Shown in pieces: positions 25,531-34,332 of a stretch of DNA of 64,000 bases; position 1 is the first letter of the stretch; every line of letters starts with the position of its first letter. The stretch comes from an uncultured Bacteroides sp. Its GTDB lineage: Bacteria; Bacteroidota; Bacteroidia; Bacteroidales; Bacteroidaceae. The stretch spans positions 1,240,001 through 1,304,000 of the forward strand of contig NZ_OY787466.1 in the NCBI RefSeq assembly GCF_963678845.1. Reading direction: 5' to 3'. Both the position numbers and the translations under genes were made by a program. A model generated the notes under the pieces. It made no database searches. It was not told where the DNA came from and was given only the letters and a program-made list of their open reading frames with translations.

Positions 25531-26379
25531 TTATTTGATGAGGTTTGAGTCTTCATCCTTATAATTGTTCTTTTTTGAAAATAGATTGGTTGCGTTTTTT
25601 AATGCTTTAACAAACCTATTTGCAAAACTTTGGTAAAAAGATCCATCAGCATTTAATGTACTATTACTAGTAAGAGCCCTTGCTTTTCTGTTGATGATGA
25701 ATACTAATTTTCCGTATTCTTTTAATGCATAAGCTAAAGATCCGTCTTCACCTCTTATTATATCCCTTCTGAATCCGACTTTACGTCCCATTTCTGTATT
25801 AAATCCAAAAACCATACCTCTTACACATAACTCAGGTCGTTTTATTGACTGTATTAGTAGATATACATCTCTCAGAAACTCATAGAAAAACAGACTGAGT
25901 TTTGAATGTTGTTTATCCGGCATAAAACTCCATAATGAGAATGCACAAGATACTCCTGGTTTTCTTAATTGATCTACAATTGTTTGAATGTAGTGTGGAG
26001 GATAAAGCGTATCCGCATCAATACAAATATAATATTTCCCCTGAGCATGATCTAACCCACATTGGCGGGCATGCCCGGGACCTTTCTTTGGTTCATCAAA
26101 CCATTTTACACCAGATAAGTTTAATACTTCAGTTGTTCTGTCTGTGGAGTTGTTGTTTATCGCAATAATTTCTATAGGAAAATCGCAGATGTTTTCACTC
26201 AAAGACCACAAACAACTTAGAATTCTTCTTTCTTCGTTGTGGGCAATTGCAACTACTGAAACAAGAGGATTCTCGTGCTTTTTTACTTCTAATTGGTGCC
26301 GAATCTCTTTTATTGTATTCTCTGGAATTTCTTCCAGCGATTTTTCAAAGATTGATATGTATTTTGAATACCAATTCAT
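25531..26379 (-). CDS. Glycosyltransferase family 2
   Basis: A 282-residue GT2 enzyme of GT-A fold. Motifs: VSVVAIAHNEERRILSCLWSL, IAINNNSTDRTTEVL, GPGHARQCGLDHAQGKYYICIDADTLYP (DxD at about residue 125) and the later acidic GEDGSLAYALKEYGK. No membrane helix is evident. It probably transfers one sugar of the repeat unit. It lies 9 bases from each neighbouring glycosyltransferase gene on the same strand. Confidence 0.9.
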   Translation of the reverse strand: MNWYSKYISIFEKSLEEIPENTIKEIRHQLEVKKHENPLVSVVAIAHNEERRILSCLWSLSENICDFPIEIIAINNNSTDRTTEVLNLSGVKWFDEPKKGPGHARQCGLDHAQGKYYICIDADTLYPPHYIQTIVDQLRKPGVSCAFSLWSFMPDKQHSKLSLFFYEFLRDVYLLIQSIKRPELCVRGMVFGFNTEMGRKVGFRRDIIRGEDGSLAYALKEYGKLVFIINRKARALTSNSTLNADGSFYQSFANRFVKALKNATNLFSKKNNYKDEDSNLIK

Positions 26380-26388
26380 AATTTCATT

Positions 26389-27432
26389 TCATCTAATTTT
26401 TCTGTAAAATCGAAGAAGCTTAAAATATAATTTAAGAAAAATAACTTTAATAGAAAATGGAAGTTTACTAAAAGTAAACAGTAAAATATTTATCTTTTTT
26501 TGATGTTTAAATTTATATATTTCTTTAAAATAAATAGGGTATGTTAATATTTCATTTATCCTTTTCTTAGATACATTTTCAGAAATAACCTTTCTCTTAT
26601 CTATTAATACGGATATTTTATCAAAGCAATTTACCATAATTTGAGTGATCATATCTTCATAGAATGGATAGGGCTTATATTTGAAAGATTCTTTTTTATA
26701 ATAATCCAGGTAAAGTAAATGTCCTTCAATTTCTTTAACAGGAATAGATTTTCTATCATTATTTTGCATTATTGAATAAGGTCTTATTTTATAGTTGTAG
26801 AATATTTTAGACGTTAATATACAAGATTTAGCTTTAAGAATTAAATTAAATGAAAAATATGAATCTTCATATAATGATCCTGGAATGTAATTTATATTAT
26901 TATCCTTAAGAAAAGATAAATTATATAATTTATTCCAACTAAAGTTATCAATAGATTCTTTTTTTAAATTTTTGTATTGATATTCTGCAATTTTATTTTC
27001 ACCTTCAATTATAAGGTCAGGATAGACACATTTTCTTAAAAATTGTTCTTCTACATTCATAACTTGAAAAGATGCAGCAATAAAATCTACTGGATGCTTT
27101 GTTATTTTGTCATAAAGAAATTCTATACAAGTTTCAGAAATAGTATCATCACTATCCAGAAAAAAGAGATAATCGCCCGTAGCTTCTATTAAAGCAGTAT
27201 TCCGAACGTTTGCAAGCCCCATATTTTTATTGTGAGTGATTATTCGTACATCCTTCCCTCTTTCATGTGAATTCATCAGCTCATGTACTATGCTCATACT
27301 GTCATCATTTCCTCTATCATCTATAATTAGAAATTCAATATTATCAAATGTTTGATTGAGTGCACTTAAAAATGAATCTTCTATATATTCTTGCGTATTA
27401 TATACGGGAATTGCTATAGTTACTTTATACAT
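26389..27432 (-). CDS. Glycosyltransferase family 2
   Basis: A 347-residue GT2 enzyme. The N-terminal catalytic domain is well preserved: VTIAIPVYNTQEYIEDSFLSALNQ, LIIDDRGNDDSMSIV, NMGLANVRNTAL and YLFFLDSDDTIS (DxD near residue 95), with IPGSLYEDSYFSFNLIL as the late acidic loop. The C-terminal 120 residues are basic and hydrophobic (FSKLPFSIKVIFLKLYFKLLRFYRKIR), suggesting membrane attachment. The DNA is notably richer in A and T than the core-genome flank. The frameshifted GT4 gene ends 3 bases upstream. Confidence 0.9.
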   Translation of the reverse strand: MYKVTIAIPVYNTQEYIEDSFLSALNQTFDNIEFLIIDDRGNDDSMSIVHELMNSHERGKDVRIITHNKNMGLANVRNTALIEATGDYLFFLDSDDTISETCIEFLYDKITKHPVDFIAASFQVMNVEEQFLRKCVYPDLIIEGENKIAEYQYKNLKKESIDNFSWNKLYNLSFLKDNNINYIPGSLYEDSYFSFNLILKAKSCILTSKIFYNYKIRPYSIMQNNDRKSIPVKEIEGHLLYLDYYKKESFKYKPYPFYEDMITQIMVNCFDKISVLIDKRKVISENVSKKRINEILTYPIYFKEIYKFKHQKKINILLFTFSKLPFSIKVIFLKLYFKLLRFYRKIR

Positions 27433-27435
27433 AGG

Positions 27436-28583
27436 TTATTCTTTATTTATTAATTTATCAAATAGTGCTATCCATTGTAAACCAATATTTTCAATTTTAT
27501 AACGTTCAATATTAGTCCTGGCTTTTTTCCCCATTTCTTTTCTAATATTTTCGTTTTCTATAAGATAACAAATTTTATCTGCTAATTCTTGAATATTACC
27601 GTTTTCAACCAATAACCCATCAATTGGTTTTGTATAATATCTCTAGGTCCACATGGACATGCAAATGATACAGGAGGTAAACCACATGACATTGCTTCTA
27701 AAAGTACCATGGGCATTCCTTCGTACCGAGAGCTGAGAACAAAAATAGAACTTTCTATATATTTATCTTGTATATTATTTTCTGCTTTGTGGCAAAAGAA
27801 AGAAGTTTCTAATTTCTTTTCCTGAATATTTTTTATAAAATTATCTCTATTACCGCCTCCATAGATATGCAGTTCCCAATCGGGATGTTTTTTAGCTACA
27901 ATCTCCCAAGTATCTATTAATCTATCATAACCTTTTACATAGTTATAACTACCAACAGCTATAATTTTTTTATTAATACAGGGCGAAGTTTTCTCAGTGA
28001 AAAATGATAATGGGTTACATATAACTTGTACATTATCTAATTCATTCCAATTTTCTTTGTCTTCATTAGTTAAAACTACAAAACTTGATAGTTTATTAAT
28101 TTCTTTAATGAGTTGATTCATCCATCTTTTGCTAATTATTTTATTAATAAATTCAGGCAAATATTTTTTGTTTATTGTGCGGTAATTCACTTTGCTAAAA
28201 TGGAATTCTCCAACTTTTTTACTTCCATCATTAAATTTATTAATAAAATTAATTTCTCTTCTTAAAGCAGAAATCGTTATGTCTGGTTTTATTTGGAAAA
28301 GAATCTTTTTTAGTTCCTTTTTATACCTTTTTTGCTTTATGATATAAGCCGGTATTTTCTTATATATGGGGTAACTATCTAAATGATCAAAATTTAGACA
28401 GACATTACAGATCTGAATTTTAGGTGATATATCAAAAAAAGGTGCTCCTTTTTCATCCTCAGTCAGTAATATATAGACATCGTATCCTATGCTGGACATG
28501 TAGTTTGCTTTCGTAATAAGTACTCTTTCCATGCCAGTTCCATTCCATACTCCACCAATAATATATAGTAATTTTGTTGCCAT
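27436..28583 (-). pseudogene. Glycosyltransferase family 4 with single-base frameshift (paralogue 1)
   Basis: An intact GT4 frame from 28583 reads to about 27630 (IGGVWNGTGMERVLITKANY, SSRYEGMPMVLLEAMSCGLPPVSFACPCGPRDII) and then shifts, ending early at 27582. The missing C-terminus is present in another frame down to a stop at 27436: GLLVENGNIQELADKICYLI, then RKEMGKKARTNIERYKIENIG. Adding one C at about 27618-27626 would restore QNPIDGLLV and a protein of 382 residues, the same as its two neighbours (383). The shifted frame lacks the last helices that close the GT-B domain. It may be inactive, recently broken, or the result of a base-calling error. The paralogue at 28586 starts 2 bases away. 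Confidence 0.88.
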
Positions 28584-28585
28584 TT

Positions 28586-29737
28586 TTAAAACTTCTTGTT
28601 TGATAATTCTTTAAAAAGCAAATCCCATTGTTTCCCGATATATTCTATTTTAAATTTCTCAATATTAATTCTGGCTTTTCGTCCCATTTCTTTTCTTATA
28701 TTCTCATTTTCAATGAGATAGCAAATACTTTCAGCCATTTGCTCGATATTTTCTTTATTAACTAATATGCCGTCTATTCCATTTTTTATAATATCACGAG
28801 GGCCACATGGACAGGCAAAAGAAACTACAGGAAGACCACAAGACATAGCCTCTGCAATGACCATTCCAAAACCTTCGAAACGAGAGCTGAGAACAAAAAT
28901 GGAGCTTTCCTGATATTTTTCGATGATATTAGCGGTTGATCCTTCTAATTTGCATGTGTCACTAATTCCTGCACTTTGTACTTGGTTTATATATGGTTTT
29001 CTTTCACCTCCTCCATATATATTTAATGTCCAATCAGGGTGTTTTGGAGTTACAATACACCATGCATCTATTAAAAGATCAAAACCTTTTTGGTTAACAT
29101 AACGACCTACTGCTATTACTTTTTTTGAATCACATTCTGATTTTGATTCTGGAAAAAAAGGCAAAGGATTTGGGATTACTGTTACATTATTAAGCTCTTT
29201 CCATTTTTCTTTATCTTCATTTGTTAGAACAATAAAAGAAGATAGCAGTTTTAACTTTTTTATTAATTGCCAGGTCCAATATTTTTCAATATATTTTCTT
29301 ATAATAGAACTATTCTCCCTGTTGTTTATATCTCTGAAATTATCTCTGTTAACGTGTATTTCGCCTATTTTTATACTGCCATCTTTAATTGAATTAATAA
29401 AATTAATTTCTCGGCGTAGCATAGAAATAGTAATATCTGGTTTTATTTTTTGCAGTAAGTCTTTTAATGCTTTTTTGTATAGATATTGCTTTTTGAGATA
29501 AATGATAATTTTTTTATGCAATGATGATTTCCATAAAATTTCAAAATCTATATCAAGTTGTATTATATGTATGTTAGGTGAGAGAGCATAATAAGGCTTT
29601 TTGTCCTTGCCATCAGTAAGAATAATGTAAATATCATATCCTAACACATCTGCAAGATAATTAGCTTTAATAGTTAATACTCTTTCCATTCCACCAGGAA
29701 TGTAAAGAGATGGTATGCAGTATACTATTTTTTTCAT
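28586..29737 (-). CDS. Glycosyltransferase family 4 (paralogue 2)
   Basis: A 383-residue GT4 enzyme. N-terminal: IVYCIPSLYIPGGMERVLTIKANYLADVLGYDIYII, KPDITISMLRREINFINS and FIVLTNEDKEKWKELNNVTVIPNPL. C-terminal: IAVGRYVNQKGFDLLIDAWCIV, TLNIYGGGERKPYI and SSRFEGFGMVIAEAMSCGLPVVSFACPCGPRDII (E-x7-E). Order and motifs match the flanking genes at 27436 and 29739 from end to end, so the three arose by tandem duplication. The pattern resembles GT4 enzymes that add galactose, GlcNAc or similar sugars; specificity is unknown. One base separates it from the gene at 29739. Confidence 0.9.
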   Translation of the reverse strand: MKKIVYCIPSLYIPGGMERVLTIKANYLADVLGYDIYIILTDGKDKKPYYALSPNIHIIQLDIDFEILWKSSLHKKIIIYLKKQYLYKKALKDLLQKIKPDITISMLRREINFINSIKDGSIKIGEIHVNRDNFRDINNRENSSIIRKYIEKYWTWQLIKKLKLLSSFIVLTNEDKEKWKELNNVTVIPNPLPFFPESKSECDSKKVIAVGRYVNQKGFDLLIDAWCIVTPKHPDWTLNIYGGGERKPYINQVQSAGISDTCKLEGSTANIIEKYQESSIFVLSSRFEGFGMVIAEAMSCGLPVVSFACPCGPRDIIKNGIDGILVNKENIEQMAESICYLIENENIRKEMGRKARINIEKFKIEYIGKQWDLLFKELSNKKF

Positions 29738-29738
29738 T

Positions 29739-30890
29739 TTATATTTGAGGATTTTTTAGTGATTTGAAGAGCTGTACCCATTTTTGCATAGTTATATCCG
29801 GATTGTAACGTTTTATATTAACTTTGGCAGCAGCTCCCATTCTTTTTATTTCTTCAGGGTGCTCTATCATATAGCAAATTTTTTCAGCCAATTGATCAAT
29901 ATTTCCATTTTCAACCAAGAGACCGTCAATTCCATCATTGATAATATCTTTAGGTCCATTAGGACAATCGAAAGAAACGCATGGCAATCCGCAGGACATG
30001 GCTTCAATAAGTACCATGCCAAAACCCTCAAAACGAGAACTCATCACATAAAATGAGCTTTCCATGTATTTATCTTCAATATTGGGAACGGTACCTTCAA
30101 GGATAAAACTTTTCTCTATTTTATTAATCCGTATTTGTTCTTTTAGTATGTCTTTTAATTCTCCATTCCCATAAATATGAATGCTCCAATCGGGATGTTT
30201 CTTAACAACAATTTTCCATACATTAATTAAAAGATCATATCCCTTTTGTTCATCTAAACGTCCAACACTTATTATTTCTTTATTTGTGCATGGACTGCTC
30301 AAGTTACTATAAAATGGTAAAGAATTTGGAATGACTATTGATTTTCTTATCTCTTTCCAATTATCTGCATCTTCTTTTGTTAAAACAACGAATGCGGATA
30401 ATTCTTTTATGCATTTATAAAGTTTTCTTTTCCATATTTTACAAATAATACGGTGTAGTAAATTTTTTTTTTCCATTAGGTGATAATTTCGCATAAATCG
30501 TTTTGAAATATGTGCTTCACCTATTTTAAAACTTTTGTCCGGTAGTTTTGTTATAAAATCAGAGTCTCTACCTAAAACGCTAATAGTAAAATCTGGTTGA
30601 ATTTCGTTTAATATTTTAGTTAGCTTTTTACGGTAAATGCGCATTAATTTGAAATAAAAAACACCTCTTATTATTATTGAATGCTCATATTGTTGCCCAA
30701 ATAAAATATTCAGATCAATATGTTTGACTTTCGGTGAAAGTGGAAATATTGGTGGCTTATTGTTTTGAGAATCTGTAATTATGTAAACATCATATCCTAA
30801 TTTATCAGCAAAATAATTTGCTTTTTCAGTGATTACCCGATCAGCTCCACCTAATGTCAGTAACCCAGTATATAGATAAACAATTTTCAT
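29739..30890 (-). CDS. Glycosyltransferase family 4 (paralogue 3)
   Basis: A 383-residue GT4 enzyme, the most upstream of the tandem set. Motifs: IVYLYTGLLTLGGADRVITEKANYFADKLGYDVYII, QPDFTISVLGRDSDFI, SAFVVLTKEDADNWKEI, ISVGRLDEQKGYDLLINVW, and SSRFEGFGMVLIEAMSCGLPCVSFDCPNGPKDII with E-x7-E. Its C-terminus (NGNIDQLAEKICYMIEH...RYNPDITMQKWVQLFKSL) is the closest match in the window to the decayed fragment at 33911-34110, which suggests a fourth copy once existed. Confidence 0.9.
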   Translation of the reverse strand: MKIVYLYTGLLTLGGADRVITEKANYFADKLGYDVYIITDSQNNKPPIFPLSPKVKHIDLNILFGQQYEHSIIIRGVFYFKLMRIYRKKLTKILNEIQPDFTISVLGRDSDFITKLPDKSFKIGEAHISKRFMRNYHLMEKKNLLHRIICKIWKRKLYKCIKELSAFVVLTKEDADNWKEIRKSIVIPNSLPFYSNLSSPCTNKEIISVGRLDEQKGYDLLINVWKIVVKKHPDWSIHIYGNGELKDILKEQIRINKIEKSFILEGTVPNIEDKYMESSFYVMSSRFEGFGMVLIEAMSCGLPCVSFDCPNGPKDIINDGIDGLLVENGNIDQLAEKICYMIEHPEEIKRMGAAAKVNIKRYNPDITMQKWVQLFKSLKNPQI

Positions 30891-30946
30891 GTAGAAAAGT
30901 ATTTGTTATAATTAAATTATATCTTAATAATCAAATAATGGCTTGC

Positions 30947-32728
30947 TTATTTCACTTGAATATAAAAATAATCGCGAATTCTATAATAAACTTTTATAAG
31001 AAATGTCGCAATTTTACTTATATATGTTAGGTCGTTATATATAAAGATATCCCAGTGGTTAAGTTGTATAAATTCAACTTCATCATAAATGTTATTATAA
31101 TCTTTTAGTTCAACTCTGACTTTACAGTATTTGAATCCTTTTTCAAAATGTATTATTTCGTTTTCTAAATAAGCTTTAGACTCTTCTTGATTAATAATCA
31201 TGGTATTATAACTTAAGGACTCAGGATATTGATATATTTCTAAGGGAACTTCTTCTATACCAGTTTTTACAAAATAACGATATATAAACATGTCGTTATC
31301 TTTATCTAATAATTTAATAATTTGTATTTGTTCTTTCTTTTTGTTGGGAGAAAATACTTCTATTTCTGTTAGTCCAGGAGCTCGACCTTCATAAGTGAGA
31401 ATCTTAAATGATAGAAAAGAAATCTCTTTTTTTGTTGGGAAACAGACTTCTTTTTTTGAGCCATTTGGATTTAGAGGGCCCACTAATACTTTACTATTAT
31501 CACTAAATGTCAGAACTCCAGAAAGAATTATACTTGTGAGATCAAAATTGTTATATAAGGAAACTTTATTAATGTTTTGAGGGTTTTTGAATTCAATTCT
31601 AACTTCTTTTTTATCATCATTTTTATCTGGCATCCATAAGTAATTGCCGTATTCTACTTCAGATATTTTAGTAATGTCCAAGCAATCAAATAGCTTGAAA
31701 TCATTTAAAAAAAAAACATTGCCACTGCTTGCAGAAATTTTACTCTTGTATGTTATGCTATTTGTTGATCTTTGCCAAAAAACGGCATCGGAGTTGATCA
31801 CTTTTGAGGCCATACCAAATGCTCTTTGACTTCTATGCTTAAGTAATGCTTTTGATATCGGATTATGTACTATCGAATGTGTTAATATATTTTTACACAC
31901 AGGGATACGAACTCTATTTATCCAATTATATTGAGGTACATCAGTTTCATAAATAGGGTTTTGTAGATGGCATTCCAATGGCTTTTGAGTTGAAGGTAAA
32001 TTTAAGTGATAAAAATCGTTGATTGAAAGCCATGCTGTGGAATAAGCAAATCCTTTGTATATTTCTGGATAATAGTCATCCGTTTCTTTTAATATTTGGC
32101 ATAATGCTTCTTCAAATAATAATGAAACGGCTCTATGATCTGGATGTGCATCAAAATCAACACAGTATATTTGTTCTGGTAAATGATCATAAATCAAGTC
32201 TTTTATGTTGTTTATAATGTTTGTCCGTGTATATATGGATGGACATCCATGTTTTTTTGTGGCATAATCTGGATGTTCAGGTGTGCCATAGGTCTCTTTC
32301 TTGCCTATTGATGAAAATATAAGTTCATTAGATGAAGCATGATAGATGTGAGTATATTTAGTTTGACTCCATGCATTACCATACCCCAAGAAGTATATAT
32401 TGCTTTCTTTTACACCTAAAACTTTACAAGAATTTATTCCTTCTTTAGTTCTTTTAGAAGTTTGATTATAAATATCTGCATTTATAGCAAAAACGACTAT
32501 TACATTACAATTGCTTTTGACTAAATTTTTTATTACAGCTCCAGCTACATTAATTTCATCATCCTGATGTGGTATAATAATCATTGCTGTATTACAATGC
32601 TTATTTAAATCAGAAAAATAACTATTCTGAAAATTATTACCATAATTTAATTTCATAGAAGATAAAACTATTGGTATAATTATTCCTAAAATACATACAA
32701 AGCAAATAATTACTATTATTCCTTCCAT
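30947..32728 (-). CDS. PIG-L family N-acetylsugar deacetylase with long C-terminal extension
   Basis: A 593-residue protein. An N-terminal hydrophobic helix (residues 3-24) precedes a PIG-L/LmbE domain (about 45-300) with the metal motif PHQDDE (53-58) and a second motif DAHPDHRA near residue 195; family members are Zn2+ deacetylases acting on GlcNAc-type sugars. After about residue 340 comes a region with discoidin-like patterns (VRIEFKNPQNINKVSLYNNFD...GVLTFSDNSKVLVGPLN, then FLSFKILTYEGRAPGLTEIEVF), a possible carbohydrate-binding domain. The last helix-like stretch is basic. The likely role is to deacetylate an N-acetylated sugar of the polysaccharide, perhaps outside the cytoplasm, given the N-terminal anchor. 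It lies 56 bases upstream of the GT4 array. Confidence 0.83.
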   Translation of the reverse strand: MEGIIVIICFVCILGIIIPIVLSSMKLNYGNNFQNSYFSDLNKHCNTAMIIIPHQDDEINVAGAVIKNLVKSNCNVIVVFAINADIYNQTSKRTKEGINSCKVLGVKESNIYFLGYGNAWSQTKYTHIYHASSNELIFSSIGKKETYGTPEHPDYATKKHGCPSIYTRTNIINNIKDLIYDHLPEQIYCVDFDAHPDHRAVSLLFEEALCQILKETDDYYPEIYKGFAYSTAWLSINDFYHLNLPSTQKPLECHLQNPIYETDVPQYNWINRVRIPVCKNILTHSIVHNPISKALLKHRSQRAFGMASKVINSDAVFWQRSTNSITYKSKISASSGNVFFLNDFKLFDCLDITKISEVEYGNYLWMPDKNDDKKEVRIEFKNPQNINKVSLYNNFDLTSIILSGVLTFSDNSKVLVGPLNPNGSKKEVCFPTKKEISFLSFKILTYEGRAPGLTEIEVFSPNKKKEQIQIIKLLDKDNDMFIYRYFVKTGIEEVPLEIYQYPESLSYNTMIINQEESKAYLENEIIHFEKGFKYCKVRVELKDYNNIYDEVEFIQLNHWDIFIYNDLTYISKIATFLIKVYYRIRDYFYIQVK

Positions 32729-32759
32729 TATTAGTTATTTATATTTAGTTCTATATGAA

Positions 32760-33914
32760 TTATGAAAAATTATTATGGAGACAATTTTGTTCATCAGATG
32801 TTTCAATTAAGACTTTATTCATTTGATTTGTCCAGGATAAATGTTGAACTGAATTTCTAATTTTAGTTGGACTGATGTTTAGGTCATAAAAGAAATTAAT
32901 CAATATTTTAATGTCGGTAGGGGAATCGTCAGCTGGTGCTTTGAGTATGTATGGCATACCATCAAAATCATCATCAATTTCAGAATAAATAAACGGGATC
33001 CCTCTTGCTGCATATTCTCTGTTTTTAAGAGTTTTTATATTGGTTATTCCACTGCGGTGGCGCCCTAAACTTGCGATACCAAAATCTGAATCTTCAAAAA
33101 TATCATCAAGAGCTTTACCAAATAATTGTCCGTGAAAAATAATTTGTTTTTCTATTCCATACCTTTCAATTATCTCTTTAAAAACAGGCATTTCGGATTC
33201 TTCTCCAACTCCACCAACAATATGAAAAAAAACATCACGATCATGCTTTTGCTGATAATACTCTCCAATGCCAGCTATTACACGGTCAAATCCATGCCAA
33301 TAATGCACCTCGGCTACTCCGATGAGATTGAACGAATTTGGATTTTTACGCAAAAACTTTTTTATGGGTGTTGAGTCAAAATCTATTCCATTTGATATTT
33401 TGATCGTTTTTGTTCCGAAAATAGATTCACAATCAGAAAACGTGCAAATTCGAAATAATTCATGAACTAAAGAACGGCGGAAAAGTTGATCCATTTTTAA
33501 TTCCAATTGATCCTTAAACGAGAATCCTTTATATTCCTGATCATAAGGATAAGTAGGAATTTCCATTACCACCTTTATTCTTTGACTCTTTAATTTGTGC
33601 ATAAAATGGATTGTAAAAGGATTCGCATTATGATTGGAACGCATGTATACCATCTGAATGTTGTGTTCTACAATATATTTATAAATTGCGTTGTAACAAA
33701 TCCGTTTTTTTAATGAAGCCAGTTTTCCGCAACCGTAATCCTTCAATATTTCATCATTGATCATTCTGCAACGGTGTCCATTTGGCAGTATATCATAGTG
33801 GCATAGGTCTACTTGATGTCCGTTATTTCGTAAACCTATAACCTGATTGACTATTTTTTTGCTAATTCCGCTTGATTCTGAAAATCCATGAAATACTAGG
33901 AATAAGATTTTCAT
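32760..33914 (-). CDS. Glycosyltransferase, GT4-like (divergent)
   Basis: A 384-residue protein with a GT-B layout. The N-terminal start MKILFLVFHGFSESSGISKKIVNQVIGLRNNGHQVDLCHY is typical of GT4. MVYMRSNHNANPFTIHFMHKL and VVMEIPTYPYDQEY follow. The C-terminal half has FNLIGVAEVHYWHGFDRVIAGIGEYY and FFHIVGGVGEESEMPVF. Where the E-x7-E motif is expected it reads FGIASLGRHRSGITNIKTLKNREYAARGIPFIYSE, as in a divergent subgroup. It may use an unusual donor. Its start overlaps the stop of the decayed GT4 fragment at 33911 (ATGA arrangement). Confidence 0.8.
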   Translation of the reverse strand: MKILFLVFHGFSESSGISKKIVNQVIGLRNNGHQVDLCHYDILPNGHRCRMINDEILKDYGCGKLASLKKRICYNAIYKYIVEHNIQMVYMRSNHNANPFTIHFMHKLKSQRIKVVMEIPTYPYDQEYKGFSFKDQLELKMDQLFRRSLVHELFRICTFSDCESIFGTKTIKISNGIDFDSTPIKKFLRKNPNSFNLIGVAEVHYWHGFDRVIAGIGEYYQQKHDRDVFFHIVGGVGEESEMPVFKEIIERYGIEKQIIFHGQLFGKALDDIFEDSDFGIASLGRHRSGITNIKTLKNREYAARGIPFIYSEIDDDFDGMPYILKAPADDSPTDIKILINFFYDLNISPTKIRNSVQHLSWTNQMNKVLIETSDEQNCLHNNFS

Positions 33915-34110
33915 TTTTGATTATTTTTTAATGATTCAAAAAGTGTAACCCATTTCTGCATTACAATATCCGGAGTATATCGTTTTATGCTTCTCTTTGT
34001 TGCTACTTCTATGCTATTCTAATTTCTTTATGTTTAATTAAATAACAGATCTTTTCAGTAAGTTCTTTAATATATCCATTTATATATATGCTATCTTCAT
34101 TAATTATCTG
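33911..34110 (-). pseudogene. Decayed C-terminal fragment of a family 4 glycosyltransferase
   Basis: Minus-strand translation gives IINEDSIYINGYIKELTEKI, then CYLIKHKEIR, in one frame up to a stop. The protein continues in a neighbouring frame as EVATKRSIKRYTPDIVMQKW and VTLFESLKNN, ending at a TGA at 33911-33913. The whole aligns with the last 65 residues of the intact GT4 at 29739 (IINDG...NGNIDQLAEKICYMIEH...RYNPDITMQKWVQLF). The rest of the gene is absent. It is the scar of a deleted or recombined paralogue just before the gene at 32760. Confidence 0.85.
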
Positions 34111-34285
34111 TGTTTTTTCTGTTATACAAAGATATACTTTTTTTTATATTATTTTTCTATATAGCTAATTTTGTAGAATCTTTAATTGTTTTTTTTATGC
34201 ATCTGTTAATAACTTTAGTGATACTTAATATTTGCTAATTGTCAATGTTCGTTAAGAATGATCTGTTTCTGGCTAGTTCTTAATA

Positions 34286-34313
34286 TTTGTTCCAAGAAAT
34301 TCTGTTATATTTG
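34286..34313 (+). promoter_or_regulatory. Promoter candidate for the plus-strand GT4 gene
   Basis: TTTG at 34286-34289 and TATATTTG at 34306-34313, 20 bases before ATG 34333. The 16-base spacing is shorter than the usual 19. Confidence 0.5.
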
Positions 34314-34332
34314 TTTTAAAACAATTTGAAAA

